Assembly: GCA_017744515.1 (NCBI GenBank)
Contig: JAGIBF010000021.1
Coordinates: 21,981 to 85,980, forward strand
From: Niastella sp.
GTDB taxonomy: Bacteria > Bacteroidota > Bacteroidia > Chitinophagales > Chitinophagaceae
Direction: 5' to 3'
Length of the DNA: 64,000 nucleotides
Under the pieces are notes generated by a model that saw only the letters and a list, made by a program, of their open reading frames with translations, made no database searches and was not told the DNA's origin. A program made the translations under genes and the position numbers. Below, piece after piece: positions 8,855 to 19,211 of the stretch (the first letter of the stretch is position 1; each line of letters starts with the position of its first letter).

Positions 8855-11800
8855 TTATTTGTTTTCGTTAAGCAACTCAGCCTCCTCTTCAGTAAGCGCC
8901 AGCAGTCCATGACTATGCAGGTGATCCATACAAGCCTGTATCACTTCATAGCGAGGTCTGGGGCGTGCAAAACCACCGCCACCGGCGCCACCCGCTCCGG
9001 GAGTACGCTTGGCCGCTGCCAGCTTTTGGATCAGCCTTGTTCTCTCCGCCTGTATTTGAGCACGCAATTCTTTGTCGCGCTCGCGATCAAAAAATACCGT
9101 CCCGTCAACGATTGTTTTTTCAGCTACTGCATAAATGCTCAATGGATTGTTACTCCACAGTACGAGGTCGGCATCTTTACCTACCTTGATACTGCCCACC
9201 TTATCATCTACGTGCAGCATTTTTGCAGGGTTCAGCGTTACCATCTTCAGCGCTTCTTCTTCAGTAACACCACCATACTTTACGATCTTACCAGCTTCCT
9301 GGTTCAGACGGCGTGCCATTTCAGCATCATCAGAGTTGATAGCCACGTTCAGACCGACCCGTTGCATGATAGCAGCATTGTAAGGGATAGCGTCTACCAC
9401 CTCCATTTTGTATTGCCACCAGTCGCTGAAAGTAGAAGCGTTTGAACCTTGCGCCTTCATCTTGTCGGCTACTTTATAGCCTTCGAGAATATGCGTAAAA
9501 GTATTGATCGGAAAATTGAATTTATCAGCTACACGCAGCGCGGCAGTGATCTCACTTTGCACATAAGAGTGCATGGTGATGAAACGCTTTTTATTCATGA
9601 TCTCAACCAATGCATCCAGCTCCAGATCACGGCGTACACCAGGCTTCCTGGCCTTCAATGCATTCTCGTAATCTTTAGCGCGCTGGAAGGCATCCACCAA
9701 CACTTCTTCCACACCCATACGGGTATCCGGGAAACGATTGTTGTTTTGAGAGCTGCTACGTTTTACGTTCTCACCAAGGGCAAACTTGATGAAAGGATCA
9801 GAACCTTTGAACTTCAATCCTTCATCATCAGCACCCCAGCGTAATTTGATCAGTTGTGTTTGACCACCGATCGTATTGGCAGAGCCGTGCAGGATATGAG
9901 AAGAAGTTACCCCACCACTCAACTGGCGATAGATATTGATATCTTCCGGGTTCAGGTTATCAGCAATGCGCACTTCAGAAGTTACACTTTGTGCACCTTC
10001 ATTGATAGAAGCAGCAGCAATGTGAGAGTGCTCATCGATTACACCAGGCGTCAGGTGTTTGCCGGTACCGTCGATCACTTTAGCACCAGTAGCAGACAGG
10101 TTCTTACCGATTTTGGAGATCTTACCACCGGTTACCAGTACATCGGTGCCTTCCAGTTTGCCATCTTTTTCATTGGTCCATACAGTGGCATTCCTGATCA
10201 GGATAGTTTCCTGTTTAGGCATTTCTTCAGCACCATAAGCGAGGAAGGGGAAAGTAACCTTGCCTAATTGCAAAGGCATTTTAGGACGGGCAGAATCGGC
10301 TTTGGCAACAGCTGCTTGTTCAAAAGTAGCAGTCCACGTAAACTTGTTGCCGCCGCCATCACGGCCTGCACCATTCCATACATTGCCATTGGCCACACCA
10401 CTCAATACCGTTTCAGTAGCGCGGGGACCACGGCCTTCTGTAAAGCTCAGCTTCACCAGTTTGCCATCATAGGTATATTTACCAGTGAGGGTATCTCTTT
10501 CAGTGAAAGTAGCATTGCCGCCGTCTTTCAGTTCAACTGTATAATTTTTAGTTCCGCTGGTAGTGTTGGCAACCAATTTATAGGTGCCTTTCACATCGTA
10601 CCAGCCATCTTCTTTCACAGCATATTTATACCCTTGTACCCAGTTTTGGTATACCACTGTTTTCTCCTGGAAGATGGGGCCAGAGGTGATCAGGAAGTTG
10701 GCCAGCTTGCCTGCATCGAGGCTACCGGTCTTATCATAAACACCCAACAAGGTAGCAGGCGTTTTGGTCAAAGCTTCCAGCGCTTTGGTTTCCGTTAAAC
10801 CATACTCGATCGCTTTGCGCAGGTTGGCGAGGAATTCGCCCACATTGCCCAGATCGGAAGTGGTAAGGCAAAAAGTAATACCTGCTTTTTCAAAAGCAGC
10901 AGCATTACCAGGCGCCAGTTCCCAATGCTTCATATCATCGAGACCAGTGAAACGAACATCATTAGGATCATCTACGTCCATCGCTGCAGGATAATTCAGC
11001 GGCAGGATAAAAGCAGCCTTGGTAGCAGCCATTTCGTTGATGCGCTGGTATTCATTGCCACCACCTTTGATGATGAACTGAACACCGAACTCGTCACCTA
11101 CACGGTCAACACGCAAGGCGTTCCATTTATCGTTGGCCTCCATGATCTGTGGCAGGCTTTGGATGTCGTTCCAGGCCTTCAGCGTAAGGTTGGTACCTTC
11201 TTTAGCCGGATTGGATTTATACCAGGCTGCATCGATAAAGCTCTGGCGCAACAAAGCAATCACCCCCATCATGGAAGCAGGATAGCTTTGCGTGGACGAA
11301 CCTTTATTCAATGAATAATGTGCAGTAGCCTTTTCCTTTACCATGGTAAAGTTTTCCTTTACATCAGCCAGCGTCACCACAGCACCGGTACCACGGGCGA
11401 TGCCATCTTTCTGGTGGGTAAGCACCGTACCAAAACCGATATCGCGGAGCGTCTTGGCTTTCGCTTCGTCGGCATTGAACAGTTTACCACCTTCCACATC
11501 GCTGTGAATAGCCTGGTTCCAACCGAAAGCACCTTTCTGGTTGGAAGTAAGCTGGGCGGGTTGATTGAAGTTGAAACCACCACCTAACTGACGTGTAGGA
11601 GCAGTAATACCATAATCGGAATAAGCATCCACAAAAGAGGGATAGATGAATTTGCCCTTACAGTCGATCACCACCGCATCCTTGGGAGCGGCCACATTGG
11701 CGCCTACAGAAACGATCTTGCCATCCTTGATCACCAATGTAGCATTGGCAACCGTAGTCTGGGCATCTTTAACAATCGTAGCGTTGGTGAAAGCGTAATA

Positions 11801-11929
11801 ACCGTTCTTGGGATCAGCCACTCCATTCACGGGGAAAGTGGCCTGGGCCAGTGCGGAAAATTTAAAAGCAAGTAACAACCCCATCAGGGAAAGCGATTTC
11901 CCTGGGGGGCAAAGCCTGAGTTTTCTCAT
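8855..11929 (-). CDS. Large amidohydrolase fusion: two amidohydrolase-type units with an intervening beta-rich domain
   Basis: 1024 aa; KFIYPSFVDAYSDYGI...GVYDKTGSLDAGKLANFLI in the N half and GKHLTPGVIDEHSHIA...VDDKVGSIKVGKDADLVLW in the C half. Confidence 0.8.
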   Translation of the reverse strand: MRKLRLCPPGKSLSLMGLLLAFKFSALAQATFPVNGVADPKNGYYAFTNATIVKDAQTTVANATLVIKDGKIVSVGANVAAPKDAVVIDCKGKFIYPSFVDAYSDYGITAPTRQLGGGFNFNQPAQLTSNQKGAFGWNQAIHSDVEGGKLFNADEAKAKTLRDIGFGTVLTHQKDGIARGTGAVVTLADVKENFTMVKEKATAHYSLNKGSSTQSYPASMMGVIALLRQSFIDAAWYKSNPAKEGTNLTLKAWNDIQSLPQIMEANDKWNALRVDRVGDEFGVQFIIKGGGNEYQRINEMAATKAAFILPLNYPAAMDVDDPNDVRFTGLDDMKHWELAPGNAAAFEKAGITFCLTTSDLGNVGEFLANLRKAIEYGLTETKALEALTKTPATLLGVYDKTGSLDAGKLANFLITSGPIFQEKTVVYQNWVQGYKYAVKEDGWYDVKGTYKLVANTTSGTKNYTVELKDGGNATFTERDTLTGKYTYDGKLVKLSFTEGRGPRATETVLSGVANGNVWNGAGRDGGGNKFTWTATFEQAAVAKADSARPKMPLQLGKVTFPFLAYGAEEMPKQETILIRNATVWTNEKDGKLEGTDVLVTGGKISKIGKNLSATGAKVIDGTGKHLTPGVIDEHSHIAAASINEGAQSVTSEVRIADNLNPEDINIYRQLSGGVTSSHILHGSANTIGGQTQLIKLRWGADDEGLKFKGSDPFIKFALGENVKRSSSQNNNRFPDTRMGVEEVLVDAFQRAKDYENALKARKPGVRRDLELDALVEIMNKKRFITMHSYVQSEITAALRVADKFNFPINTFTHILEGYKVADKMKAQGSNASTFSDWWQYKMEVVDAIPYNAAIMQRVGLNVAINSDDAEMARRLNQEAGKIVKYGGVTEEEALKMVTLNPAKMLHVDDKVGSIKVGKDADLVLWSNNPLSIYAVAEKTIVDGTVFFDRERDKELRAQIQAERTRLIQKLAAAKRTPGAGGAGGGGFARPRPRYEVIQACMDHLHSHGLLALTEEEAELLNENK

Positions 11930-12088
11930 ATGCTGGTTGGTTTTATAATCTTGAGCCGAAAAAGGTCCAATTTAGCCAAATGCACTAATTTAGACCTCAT
12001 AAAATTTGCCTGACCGGCAAATAACCTCCATAAGACGCTTATAGCCGTTGTTTCCTGCTGACAAATGACTAAAATTGCTCATTTTTCT

Positions 12089-12763
12089 ATGAATATTGCC
12101 GAATATATCGATCATACACTATTGAAGCCTACGAGCACTTCAGATGAAATAAAAAAACTATGCGACGAGGCCATGCAATATGGATTCGCTGCCGTATGTG
12201 TTCCCCCACCCTTCGTAAGGCTGGCAAAGAAATATTTACAAAGCAGCAACGTTAAAGTGGCTACCGTAATAGGGTTTCCCTTTGGCTATTCCGCACCGGC
12301 TGCCAAACAGGCAGAAGCAGAACAGGCCCTTGCAGACGGGGCCAATGAGCTGGATATGGTCATCAACCTCGTGGCCCTGCGGGCCGGAGACACCGCCTTG
12401 CTCGAAGCGGAGATAGCGCCCATTGTGGCGTTGGCGCATCAGCTCGGGCGGCTCGTAAAAGTGATCATAGAAAGTGGCATATTGTCTGCAGAAGAGATCA
12501 TACAGTGTTGTACATTGTACACCGCAGCCAATGTAGACTTTGTTAAAACTTCTACCGGCTATGCCGAAAAAGGAGCCAGCGTGGAAGCGGTGCAACTGAT
12601 GCGTAAACATTTACCGTCTACCATTCAGATCAAGGCATCCGGAGGCATCAGGAACTATGCTTTTGCAAAAGAACTGATCGACGCGGGGGCTACAAGGTTG
12701 GGAGCCAGTGCCAGTGTAGCGATTGTGTCGGGAGAAAAAACGAATGAAAGTTCAGGCTACTAA
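12089..12763 (+). CDS. deoC: Deoxyribose-phosphate aldolase
   Basis: IDHTLLKPT, VIGFPFGY, ELDMVINL, VKVIIESG, DFVKTSTGY, IKASGGIR, GASASVAIV match DeoC; start placed at MNIAEYIDH. Confidence 0.95.
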   Translation: MNIAEYIDHTLLKPTSTSDEIKKLCDEAMQYGFAAVCVPPPFVRLAKKYLQSSNVKVATVIGFPFGYSAPAAKQAEAEQALADGANELDMVINLVALRAGDTALLEAEIAPIVALAHQLGRLVKVIIESGILSAEEIIQCCTLYTAANVDFVKTSTGYAEKGASVEAVQLMRKHLPSTIQIKASGGIRNYAFAKELIDAGATRLGASASVAIVSGEKTNESSGY

Positions 12764-12789
12764 ACAAGTGAATATGCTCATCGAAGCAC

Positions 12790-12821
12790 AATCAATAATT
12801 ATTAATTACTAATTATTGATT
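12790..12821. repeat. Perfect AT-rich inverted repeat between deoC and the SPOR gene
   Basis: aatcaataatta-ttaattac-taattattgatt: 12-bp arms, 8-bp loop. Confidence 0.7.
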
Positions 12822-12840
12822 ATTATAACCCGTGATTATT

Positions 12841-13263
12841 ATGAAGAAACTTGTTTTTATATTGTTTGCATTCATGAGTGTGCAGGCTTTTGCACAGGCA
12901 GATACGAATTCTATCGTTGTACACAAAGATCCACGCATAGACCTGCTGGTAAAAAAACAGATCGAGATCAATGAAGTAACCACCCGCAATGCCAGGCGTT
13001 TTGTACCCGGCTTCCGCATCCTGGTGGTAAATACCAATGACCGCAACAAAGCGCTTAGTGCTAAATCAAAGCTATACCAGGAATTTCCTTCCCTGAACGT
13101 ATACCTCATGTACCAGGCCCCTTTCTACAAACTGAAAGCAGGCAACTTCAAGGATCGTAAAGACGCCGATGATTTTCTGCCTACCATCCAACGGATGTTC
13201 AGTTCCGGCGTTTACGTGATACGAGATACCATTGAAGTAAATCCTGATCCGGCAGCGAATTAA
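12841..13263 (+). CDS. SPOR-domain-like secreted protein
   Basis: Signal peptide; GFRILVVNTNDRNKALSAKSKLYQEFPSLNVYLMYQAPFYKLKAGNFKDRKDADDF. Confidence 0.8.
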   Translation: MKKLVFILFAFMSVQAFAQADTNSIVVHKDPRIDLLVKKQIEINEVTTRNARRFVPGFRILVVNTNDRNKALSAKSKLYQEFPSLNVYLMYQAPFYKLKAGNFKDRKDADDFLPTIQRMFSSGVYVIRDTIEVNPDPAAN

Positions 13264-13379
13264 AAAGCCCGAAAGTCAGCAAAGTCCGGAAGACCGGAAG
13301 TAATTTCTGGCTTTTCAACTTTCTACTTTTCAGACTTCCTGTCTTTCCGACTTCCGGACTATTGCTTTACATTTGGGCC

Positions 13380-14573
13380 ATGAGTACGCTGAAACAAAAA
13401 GTACAAAGCCTGGCCAATACCTATGCACCGGCATTTATCGACATCCGTCATCACTTACATGCCCATCCGGAACTAAGCTACCAGGAAGTAGAGACTTCCC
13501 AATTCATACAACAAAAACTACAGGAGTTTGGCATCCCCTACCAGGTGATGGCCACCACCGGCGTAGTTGGACTGATCAAAGGAAAGAATCCTGATAAAAG
13601 AGTAGTCGCGCTGCGTGCCGATATCGACGCACTGCCCATCCTCGAAGAGAACAATGTTCCTTATAAATCTACCCGCGATGGCATCATGCATGCCTGCGGT
13701 CATGATGTGCACACCACCTGCCTGCTGGGTGCCGCTAAAATATTACAGGAACTGAAAGACGAATGGGAAGGAACGGTGAAACTCATCTTCCAGCCCGGTG
13801 AAGAACGCAACCCCGGAGGCGCCAGCATCCTGATCAAAGAAGGTGTACTGACCAACCCGGCCCCACAAGCCATCTTTGGATTGCATGTGCATCCCCAACT
13901 GGCAGTGGGTCAGCTTAGCTTCCGCGGCGGACAGGTAATGGCCAGCGCCGATGAGATCTACATCACCATCAAAGGCAAGGGTGGTCATGCCGCAGCACCG
14001 CACCTGACGGTTGACACCATTCTTATCGCCTCACATCTTATCGTGAGCCTGCAACAGATCATCAGCCGCAACAGGAACCCGCTCTCTCCTTCCGTATTAT
14101 CCATTTGCTCTATACAAGGTGGACATACCACCAATGTAATACCCAGTGAAGTAAAGCTAATGGGCACCTTCCGTGCGCTCGATGAAGCATGGCGCTTTAA
14201 AGCCCATGAGCTCATCCGCAACAATGCGGTGCAGTTGGTGCATGCCATGGGTGGAGAGATCGACCTGCACATCGACGTAGGTTATCCGACCGTATACAAC
14301 CACGAAGCACTGAACAGCGTGGCCCGGAAACTGGCAGAAGATTACATGGGCGCAGAGCATGTAGAAACTACTGAAATGCGGATGGGCGCAGAAGACTTTG
14401 GCTATTACACACAACTGATACCCGGCTGCTTTTACCGGCTGGGGGTGATGAATGAAGCCAAAGGCATTACCTCAGGCGTGCACACGCCCACCTTCAACAT
14501 CGATGAAAGCGCTATTGAAACAGGTATGGGTATGATGGCCTGGCTGGGAGCGAATGCCAGCCTTGACAGTTAG
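13380..14573 (+). CDS. M20-family amidohydrolase (hippurate/N-acyl amino acid hydrolase-like)
   Basis: RHHLHAHPELSYQE, ADIDALPILE, MHACGHDVHTTCLLGAAKIL, MRMGAEDFGYY. Confidence 0.9.
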   Translation: MSTLKQKVQSLANTYAPAFIDIRHHLHAHPELSYQEVETSQFIQQKLQEFGIPYQVMATTGVVGLIKGKNPDKRVVALRADIDALPILEENNVPYKSTRDGIMHACGHDVHTTCLLGAAKILQELKDEWEGTVKLIFQPGEERNPGGASILIKEGVLTNPAPQAIFGLHVHPQLAVGQLSFRGGQVMASADEIYITIKGKGGHAAAPHLTVDTILIASHLIVSLQQIISRNRNPLSPSVLSICSIQGGHTTNVIPSEVKLMGTFRALDEAWRFKAHELIRNNAVQLVHAMGGEIDLHIDVGYPTVYNHEALNSVARKLAEDYMGAEHVETTEMRMGAEDFGYYTQLIPGCFYRLGVMNEAKGITSGVHTPTFNIDESAIETGMGMMAWLGANASLDS

Positions 14574-14605
14574 ATCAGTTACAGGTTACAACAAAGAATC
14601 GACAT

Positions 14606-16423
14606 ATGCTACGTCTCACCACCTTATTCCTGTTCCTGACAACATTGGCATGCGCCCAATCTTCCGACAGCAAATACGATCGCATGGAGATCATGATCCC
14701 CATGCGTGATGGCGTAAAGCTCAATACCGTCATCTTTACGCCGAAGGCAGCCAGTGAAAAATATCCCTTCCTGTTGAGACGTACACCCTACGGTGTAAGC
14801 GGTGCCGGAGCGCCGGATAAAAGTGCCTATACCAAAGACCTCGCCGATGATGGGTATATCTTCGTGTTCCAGGATATTCGTGGCCGCTATAAGAGCGAAG
14901 GAAAGTTCGAGATGCAACGCTTTAGCCGCAACAAGAAAGACCCCAAAGCCATTGACGAGAGTACCGACACCTACGACACTTTTGAATGGCTGCTCAGGAA
15001 TATCAGCAACAACAATGGCAAGGCCGGCATGTACGGCATATCCTACGATGGATGGACCACCATGCAGGGCGCTATCGATCCTCATCCTGCTCTTGTAGCT
15101 GTTTCAGAACAGGCTACCCCTTCCGATATGTGGCTGGGCGACGACTTCCACCACAACGGCGCATTCCGCCTCAGCTATGGTTTTGAATATGCCTTCATGG
15201 AAGAGGCTGGTAAAACGGATAGCCTGTTCCCATTTGGCATGCACGATCTCTACGATTGGTACCTGCAGCTGGGATCACTTGCCAACGTCAACAAAAAATA
15301 CTTCCACAACCATATTCCTACCTGGAATGATTTTGCCAGTCATCCCAACTACGATGCTTTCTGGCAAAAGCAATCACTGGCTTATCGCCTTGATTCGCCA
15401 CGCGTATATACCATGCACGTGGCCGGCTGGTGGGATCAGGAAGATTTCTACGGTCCATTGAAAGCATATGAGGTATTGGAGAAGAAGGACCGCAGCAACA
15501 AAAACTATATCGTAGCCGGTCCCTGGAACCATGGTGGCTGGGCAGGTGGCGCAGGCAATACCCTCGGCAATATCAGCTTCGATACCAGCACAGGACCTAC
15601 TTTCCGGAAAGACATACAAGCCCGCTGGTTTGGTTACCACCTCAAAGGAAAAGGAGATGGCAACTTTGCGGAAGCCATCACATTTCAAACAGGCTCCAAC
15701 ACCTGGAAGAACTATAACCAATGGCCACCGGCAGAAGCTGTAAAACAAAACCTGTATTTCCACCGTAACGGTAAACTCTCTTTTGATAAACCACCAGTAT
15801 CTGCTGCTCCTGCTTTCGATAGCTATGTATCTGATCCTTCCCGCCCGGTGCCTTATCGCACCAGGCCCATCGAGCAAACCTATGGCCCCGGCTCCCGCTG
15901 GCGCACCTGGCTCACCGAAGACCAGCGCTTCGTGCACAACCGGCCGGATGTATTGAGTTGGGAAACGGAAGTATTACAGGAAGATGTATCAGTAACCGGT
16001 CAGCTATGGGCCAGGCTCTTTGCCGCTACTACCGGCAGCGATGCCGATTGGATCGTGAAGCTGATAGACGTATACCCTGCTGAATATCCCAAAGACCGCA
16101 AGATGGGCGGTTATCAGTTCATGGTGTCCAACGATGTGTTCCGTGGCCGTTACCGTAAAAGCTTTGAACACCCTGAAGCCATTACACCCAACAAAATAGA
16201 AAACTACAACATCGACCTCCACAGCATCAACCACGTCTTTAAGAAAGGCCATAAGATCATGGTACAAATACAAAGCACCTGGTTTCCCATCATCGACCGC
16301 AACCCGCAAAAGTATGTACCCAACATTTTCGAAGCGAAGGAGACAGACTTCCAAAAAGCAACCCATATGATCTATCGCACAGCAGGATCACCTTCACATA
16401 TCGAGCTATCGGTGATCAGGTAA
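14606..16423 (+). CDS. CocE/NonD-family hydrolase (S15 peptidase-like), secreted
   Basis: IPMRDGVKLNTVIFTP, RTPYG, QDIRGRYKSEG, GMYGISYDGWTT nucleophile elbow. Confidence 0.88.
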   Translation: MLRLTTLFLFLTTLACAQSSDSKYDRMEIMIPMRDGVKLNTVIFTPKAASEKYPFLLRRTPYGVSGAGAPDKSAYTKDLADDGYIFVFQDIRGRYKSEGKFEMQRFSRNKKDPKAIDESTDTYDTFEWLLRNISNNNGKAGMYGISYDGWTTMQGAIDPHPALVAVSEQATPSDMWLGDDFHHNGAFRLSYGFEYAFMEEAGKTDSLFPFGMHDLYDWYLQLGSLANVNKKYFHNHIPTWNDFASHPNYDAFWQKQSLAYRLDSPRVYTMHVAGWWDQEDFYGPLKAYEVLEKKDRSNKNYIVAGPWNHGGWAGGAGNTLGNISFDTSTGPTFRKDIQARWFGYHLKGKGDGNFAEAITFQTGSNTWKNYNQWPPAEAVKQNLYFHRNGKLSFDKPPVSAAPAFDSYVSDPSRPVPYRTRPIEQTYGPGSRWRTWLTEDQRFVHNRPDVLSWETEVLQEDVSVTGQLWARLFAATTGSDADWIVKLIDVYPAEYPKDRKMGGYQFMVSNDVFRGRYRKSFEHPEAITPNKIENYNIDLHSINHVFKKGHKIMVQIQSTWFPIIDRNPQKYVPNIFEAKETDFQKATHMIYRTAGSPSHIELSVIR

Positions 16424-16452
16424 CGGACGGGCTGTCCCACAATGCGGCATCT

Positions 16453-17802
16453 TTATTTGAGGAACTTTAGCCTGGTATCAATATTTTGCGCTGTCTTCCT
16501 GCCCTGTTTTGCACCTTCTTCGCATGAATAGCGATAATGAATGCCTCCATATAATCTTGAAATGGAGATCTCTTCCGCCATGGCGTCAAAAGAAGCATAG
16601 CGGCGTGAACCTAAATTTTCAGGTCCCTTGCCAATATCGGCCATCACACCTTCATAGGTAGCATTGGTAAGGGCAGTCTGGCTGCCATAAATACTGGTGA
16701 GCGCGTAGGCTACGCTATTGCTGAACACTGCGTGATTGGAAGGAAAATCAGGAAAACCGGGTGTTGCCAGAAAAGGCTGCCATACCGGATTTGCTCCCGG
16801 CGCAATGGTAGCACGGATAAACTGGAAAGGCCTTTCAGCCAAATGCGTATATTTTACTTTAAAGGAACCAGTAACAGCATCACACAAGGAGATACCGGTC
16901 TTTGCGTAGGTAAGCGCCGCTTTGTCCAATGCCGGTTTTAACTGTTCCATCAACTGCTTCAATATGGAAATATAATGCGCACCCGCAGGATAACCGGGAT
17001 TCGAATCATTATAATACTTTGCGATCAGCTTTTGCTCAGGCGTAAGGTTCTTCGACACCGTGTACACTTCATTCATCTGTGCATAATAAGGTGAAGCAGG
17101 ATTGGTGCTGTAAGTCAATGGCGGAGATGCCACATTATCCAAACTGCCGGGCACCAACAGCCGGTTGTATCCTCCGTAAGGATTTACCGGGGCGCCGGTT
17201 TCCGGTTGCCACATGCCGGGATAATAAGCAGGTAACTGATAGGCTGTTGTCGGCCAGTTGGCATTATCAGTCTGCGCCCACGCAAAGATCCTGTTGGCCA
17301 CTTCTGTTCCAAACGCAGCAGAGCGCTGGAAAACATCAGTGCCCGCTTCTGCCTGGAGTTTTGTATTCAATTCATTTTCGAGGCTGGCAACAGCCTGTTC
17401 ATTATAAGCAGCAGGCACAACACTGAAAAACTTTCGCGTCATAGCTGCCAACGCCGCATGCGCACAGGTGGGCCAATGATAAGGAAGCCCCGGGTCTGCA
17501 ACCGGCATTGCAGGCATGTCAGTAAGCTGTCCATACAACGACCGGTTGGCAGGCATCCCCGGCAATATTGATTCATACAAAGCGATCCCGCAATAAGCCA
17601 TATACCTGGCAGGATTAAATCCGAAAGGATTGCCGGATGGCCTGTTGAGCATAGAGGTTTGCACGCCCAGCCACTTTACCACCACATCAGCCGGATAGGT
17701 TTTAGCTTGCGGTATATCATGCTCATTTTTTTTCTTGCAGGCTACACCGGCCAGATAAAGCACGGCAATAAGCAGCAATACACGCCCTGTTCTATTACTC
17801 AT
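16453..17802 (-). CDS. Vanadium-dependent haloperoxidase-like / PAP2 superfamily protein
   Basis: KYTHLAERP (KX6RP), PSNHAVFSNS, SRLYGGIHYRYS (SRX5H) motifs. Confidence 0.8.
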   Translation of the reverse strand: MSNRTGRVLLLIAVLYLAGVACKKKNEHDIPQAKTYPADVVVKWLGVQTSMLNRPSGNPFGFNPARYMAYCGIALYESILPGMPANRSLYGQLTDMPAMPVADPGLPYHWPTCAHAALAAMTRKFFSVVPAAYNEQAVASLENELNTKLQAEAGTDVFQRSAAFGTEVANRIFAWAQTDNANWPTTAYQLPAYYPGMWQPETGAPVNPYGGYNRLLVPGSLDNVASPPLTYSTNPASPYYAQMNEVYTVSKNLTPEQKLIAKYYNDSNPGYPAGAHYISILKQLMEQLKPALDKAALTYAKTGISLCDAVTGSFKVKYTHLAERPFQFIRATIAPGANPVWQPFLATPGFPDFPSNHAVFSNSVAYALTSIYGSQTALTNATYEGVMADIGKGPENLGSRRYASFDAMAEEISISRLYGGIHYRYSCEEGAKQGRKTAQNIDTRLKFLK

Positions 17803-18086
17803 AGTTGTAGTTGTTTAAGCGTTATACAATAAGTAAGGGATCGATAACAGCAGTAACAAAGGGCGGATGATTCCTGGTTAACCGGTAACGCAGCACCAAA
17901 ATAGCAATAGCTGCCACTTTTTATCCAGGCAATCGCTCAATGCATTTATTTTCAGAAATAAGACAGGCACCACAGATCAATACCCCCCGGAGAAAGGAAG
18001 CTGCCGTTTGTCGGAAATCCCTGCCTTTAGTCTATTTTCCGCTGTCTGCGGGATAATAGTCAGGCCGATTGCTTAATTTGTAGTAG

Positions 18087-19211
18087 TTGAAATCCATGAA
18101 CGCCTTCCTCTACAATGAGTTTATTTTTTCCTCCCGCTATCGTGTGTGGCGGCATATACTGTATTGGTCGTTTCACATTACAATATGGGCTGCATTTTGG
18201 GTCATCATGGGCGCACCAGGTTCCTATGCCCGCTATTTATTGAATATGACCATGTGGGTTCCGCTTTTTATATTGTTCAGTTATCCAATGGTATATATAG
18301 CCACCCCATACCTGCTGTTGAAAGGCAAAGTAATCCAGTTCTTACTTGCTATCCTCAGTTGGGGGGCGCTGGGCCTTTATATGGATGTGGCTTACAGGAG
18401 CTATGTATTAATACCTGCACAGGAAGCCATGGGATTAAAGAACATCATTCCGAGAGGGCCATTAGCCTTCTGTTACCTTTGCATGACCACTTCGGCAGCC
18501 AGCCCCATGATCATAAAGTTTTTCAAACTATGGTCTATTAAACAACGTGACTGGATACGCGCACAAGAGGAAAAAATAACAGCCGAACTGCAGTTGCTGA
18601 AAGCACAGGTACATCCGCATTTCCTGTTCAATACACTCAACAACATTTACTCTTTTTCGATGGAGGGCTCGCCGAAAACCCCGGGCCTTATCTTAAAACT
18701 GTCATCACTGCTCAGCTACATGCTCTACGACTGCAAAGCAGAAGAAGTACGACTGGAAAAGGAAATAGAGATCATGAAAAACTATATCGACCTGGAAAAA
18801 GAGCGCTATGGCAATAAGATCGAAATATCCTGGAGCGTGGAAGGTGATATAAAAGACAAGTTTATTGCGCCCCTGATCATGCTGCCCTTCCTGGAGAACG
18901 CTTTTAAACATGGTACTTCCGAACAAATAGAAAAACCCTGGCTGGGCGTGGATATTTCCGTAAAACACAATACTCTTCGATGCAAGATCGCCAACAGCAA
19001 GAACGAATACGTACCTTATAACAACAACGGCATCGGCATCAACAATGTAAAGAAGCGCCTGGAATTTATTTATGCCGGCAAGTACGAACTAAAGATCAAC
19101 GACGAGGGAAACTTCTTCGTGATCTCGATGCTGGTGAAATTAACAGGCGATAAAACCGATTATAATACCGTACCCGTTTTCCCGGTGACCCCACAAACCA
19201 TTTCTGCATGA
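18087..19211 (+). CDS. LytS-type sensor histidine kinase (His_kinase family)
   Basis: LKAQVHPHFLFNTLNNIYSFSMEGSPKT and GIGINNVKKRLEFIY. Confidence 0.9.
   Translation: MKSMNAFLYNEFIFSSRYRVWRHILYWSFHITIWAAFWVIMGAPGSYARYLLNMTMWVPLFILFSYPMVYIATPYLLLKGKVIQFLLAILSWGALGLYMDVAYRSYVLIPAQEAMGLKNIIPRGPLAFCYLCMTTSAASPMIIKFFKLWSIKQRDWIRAQEEKITAELQLLKAQVHPHFLFNTLNNIYSFSMEGSPKTPGLILKLSSLLSYMLYDCKAEEVRLEKEIEIMKNYIDLEKERYGNKIEISWSVEGDIKDKFIAPLIMLPFLENAFKHGTSEQIEKPWLGVDISVKHNTLRCKIANSKNEYVPYNNNGIGINNVKKRLEFIYAGKYELKINDEGNFFVISMLVKLTGDKTDYNTVPVFPVTPQTISA

Noticed and set aside
8738-9445. 235-aa plus-strand ORF across the amidohydrolase genes
   Set aside because: Antisense to two well-supported minus-strand CDSs; unconvincing composition.
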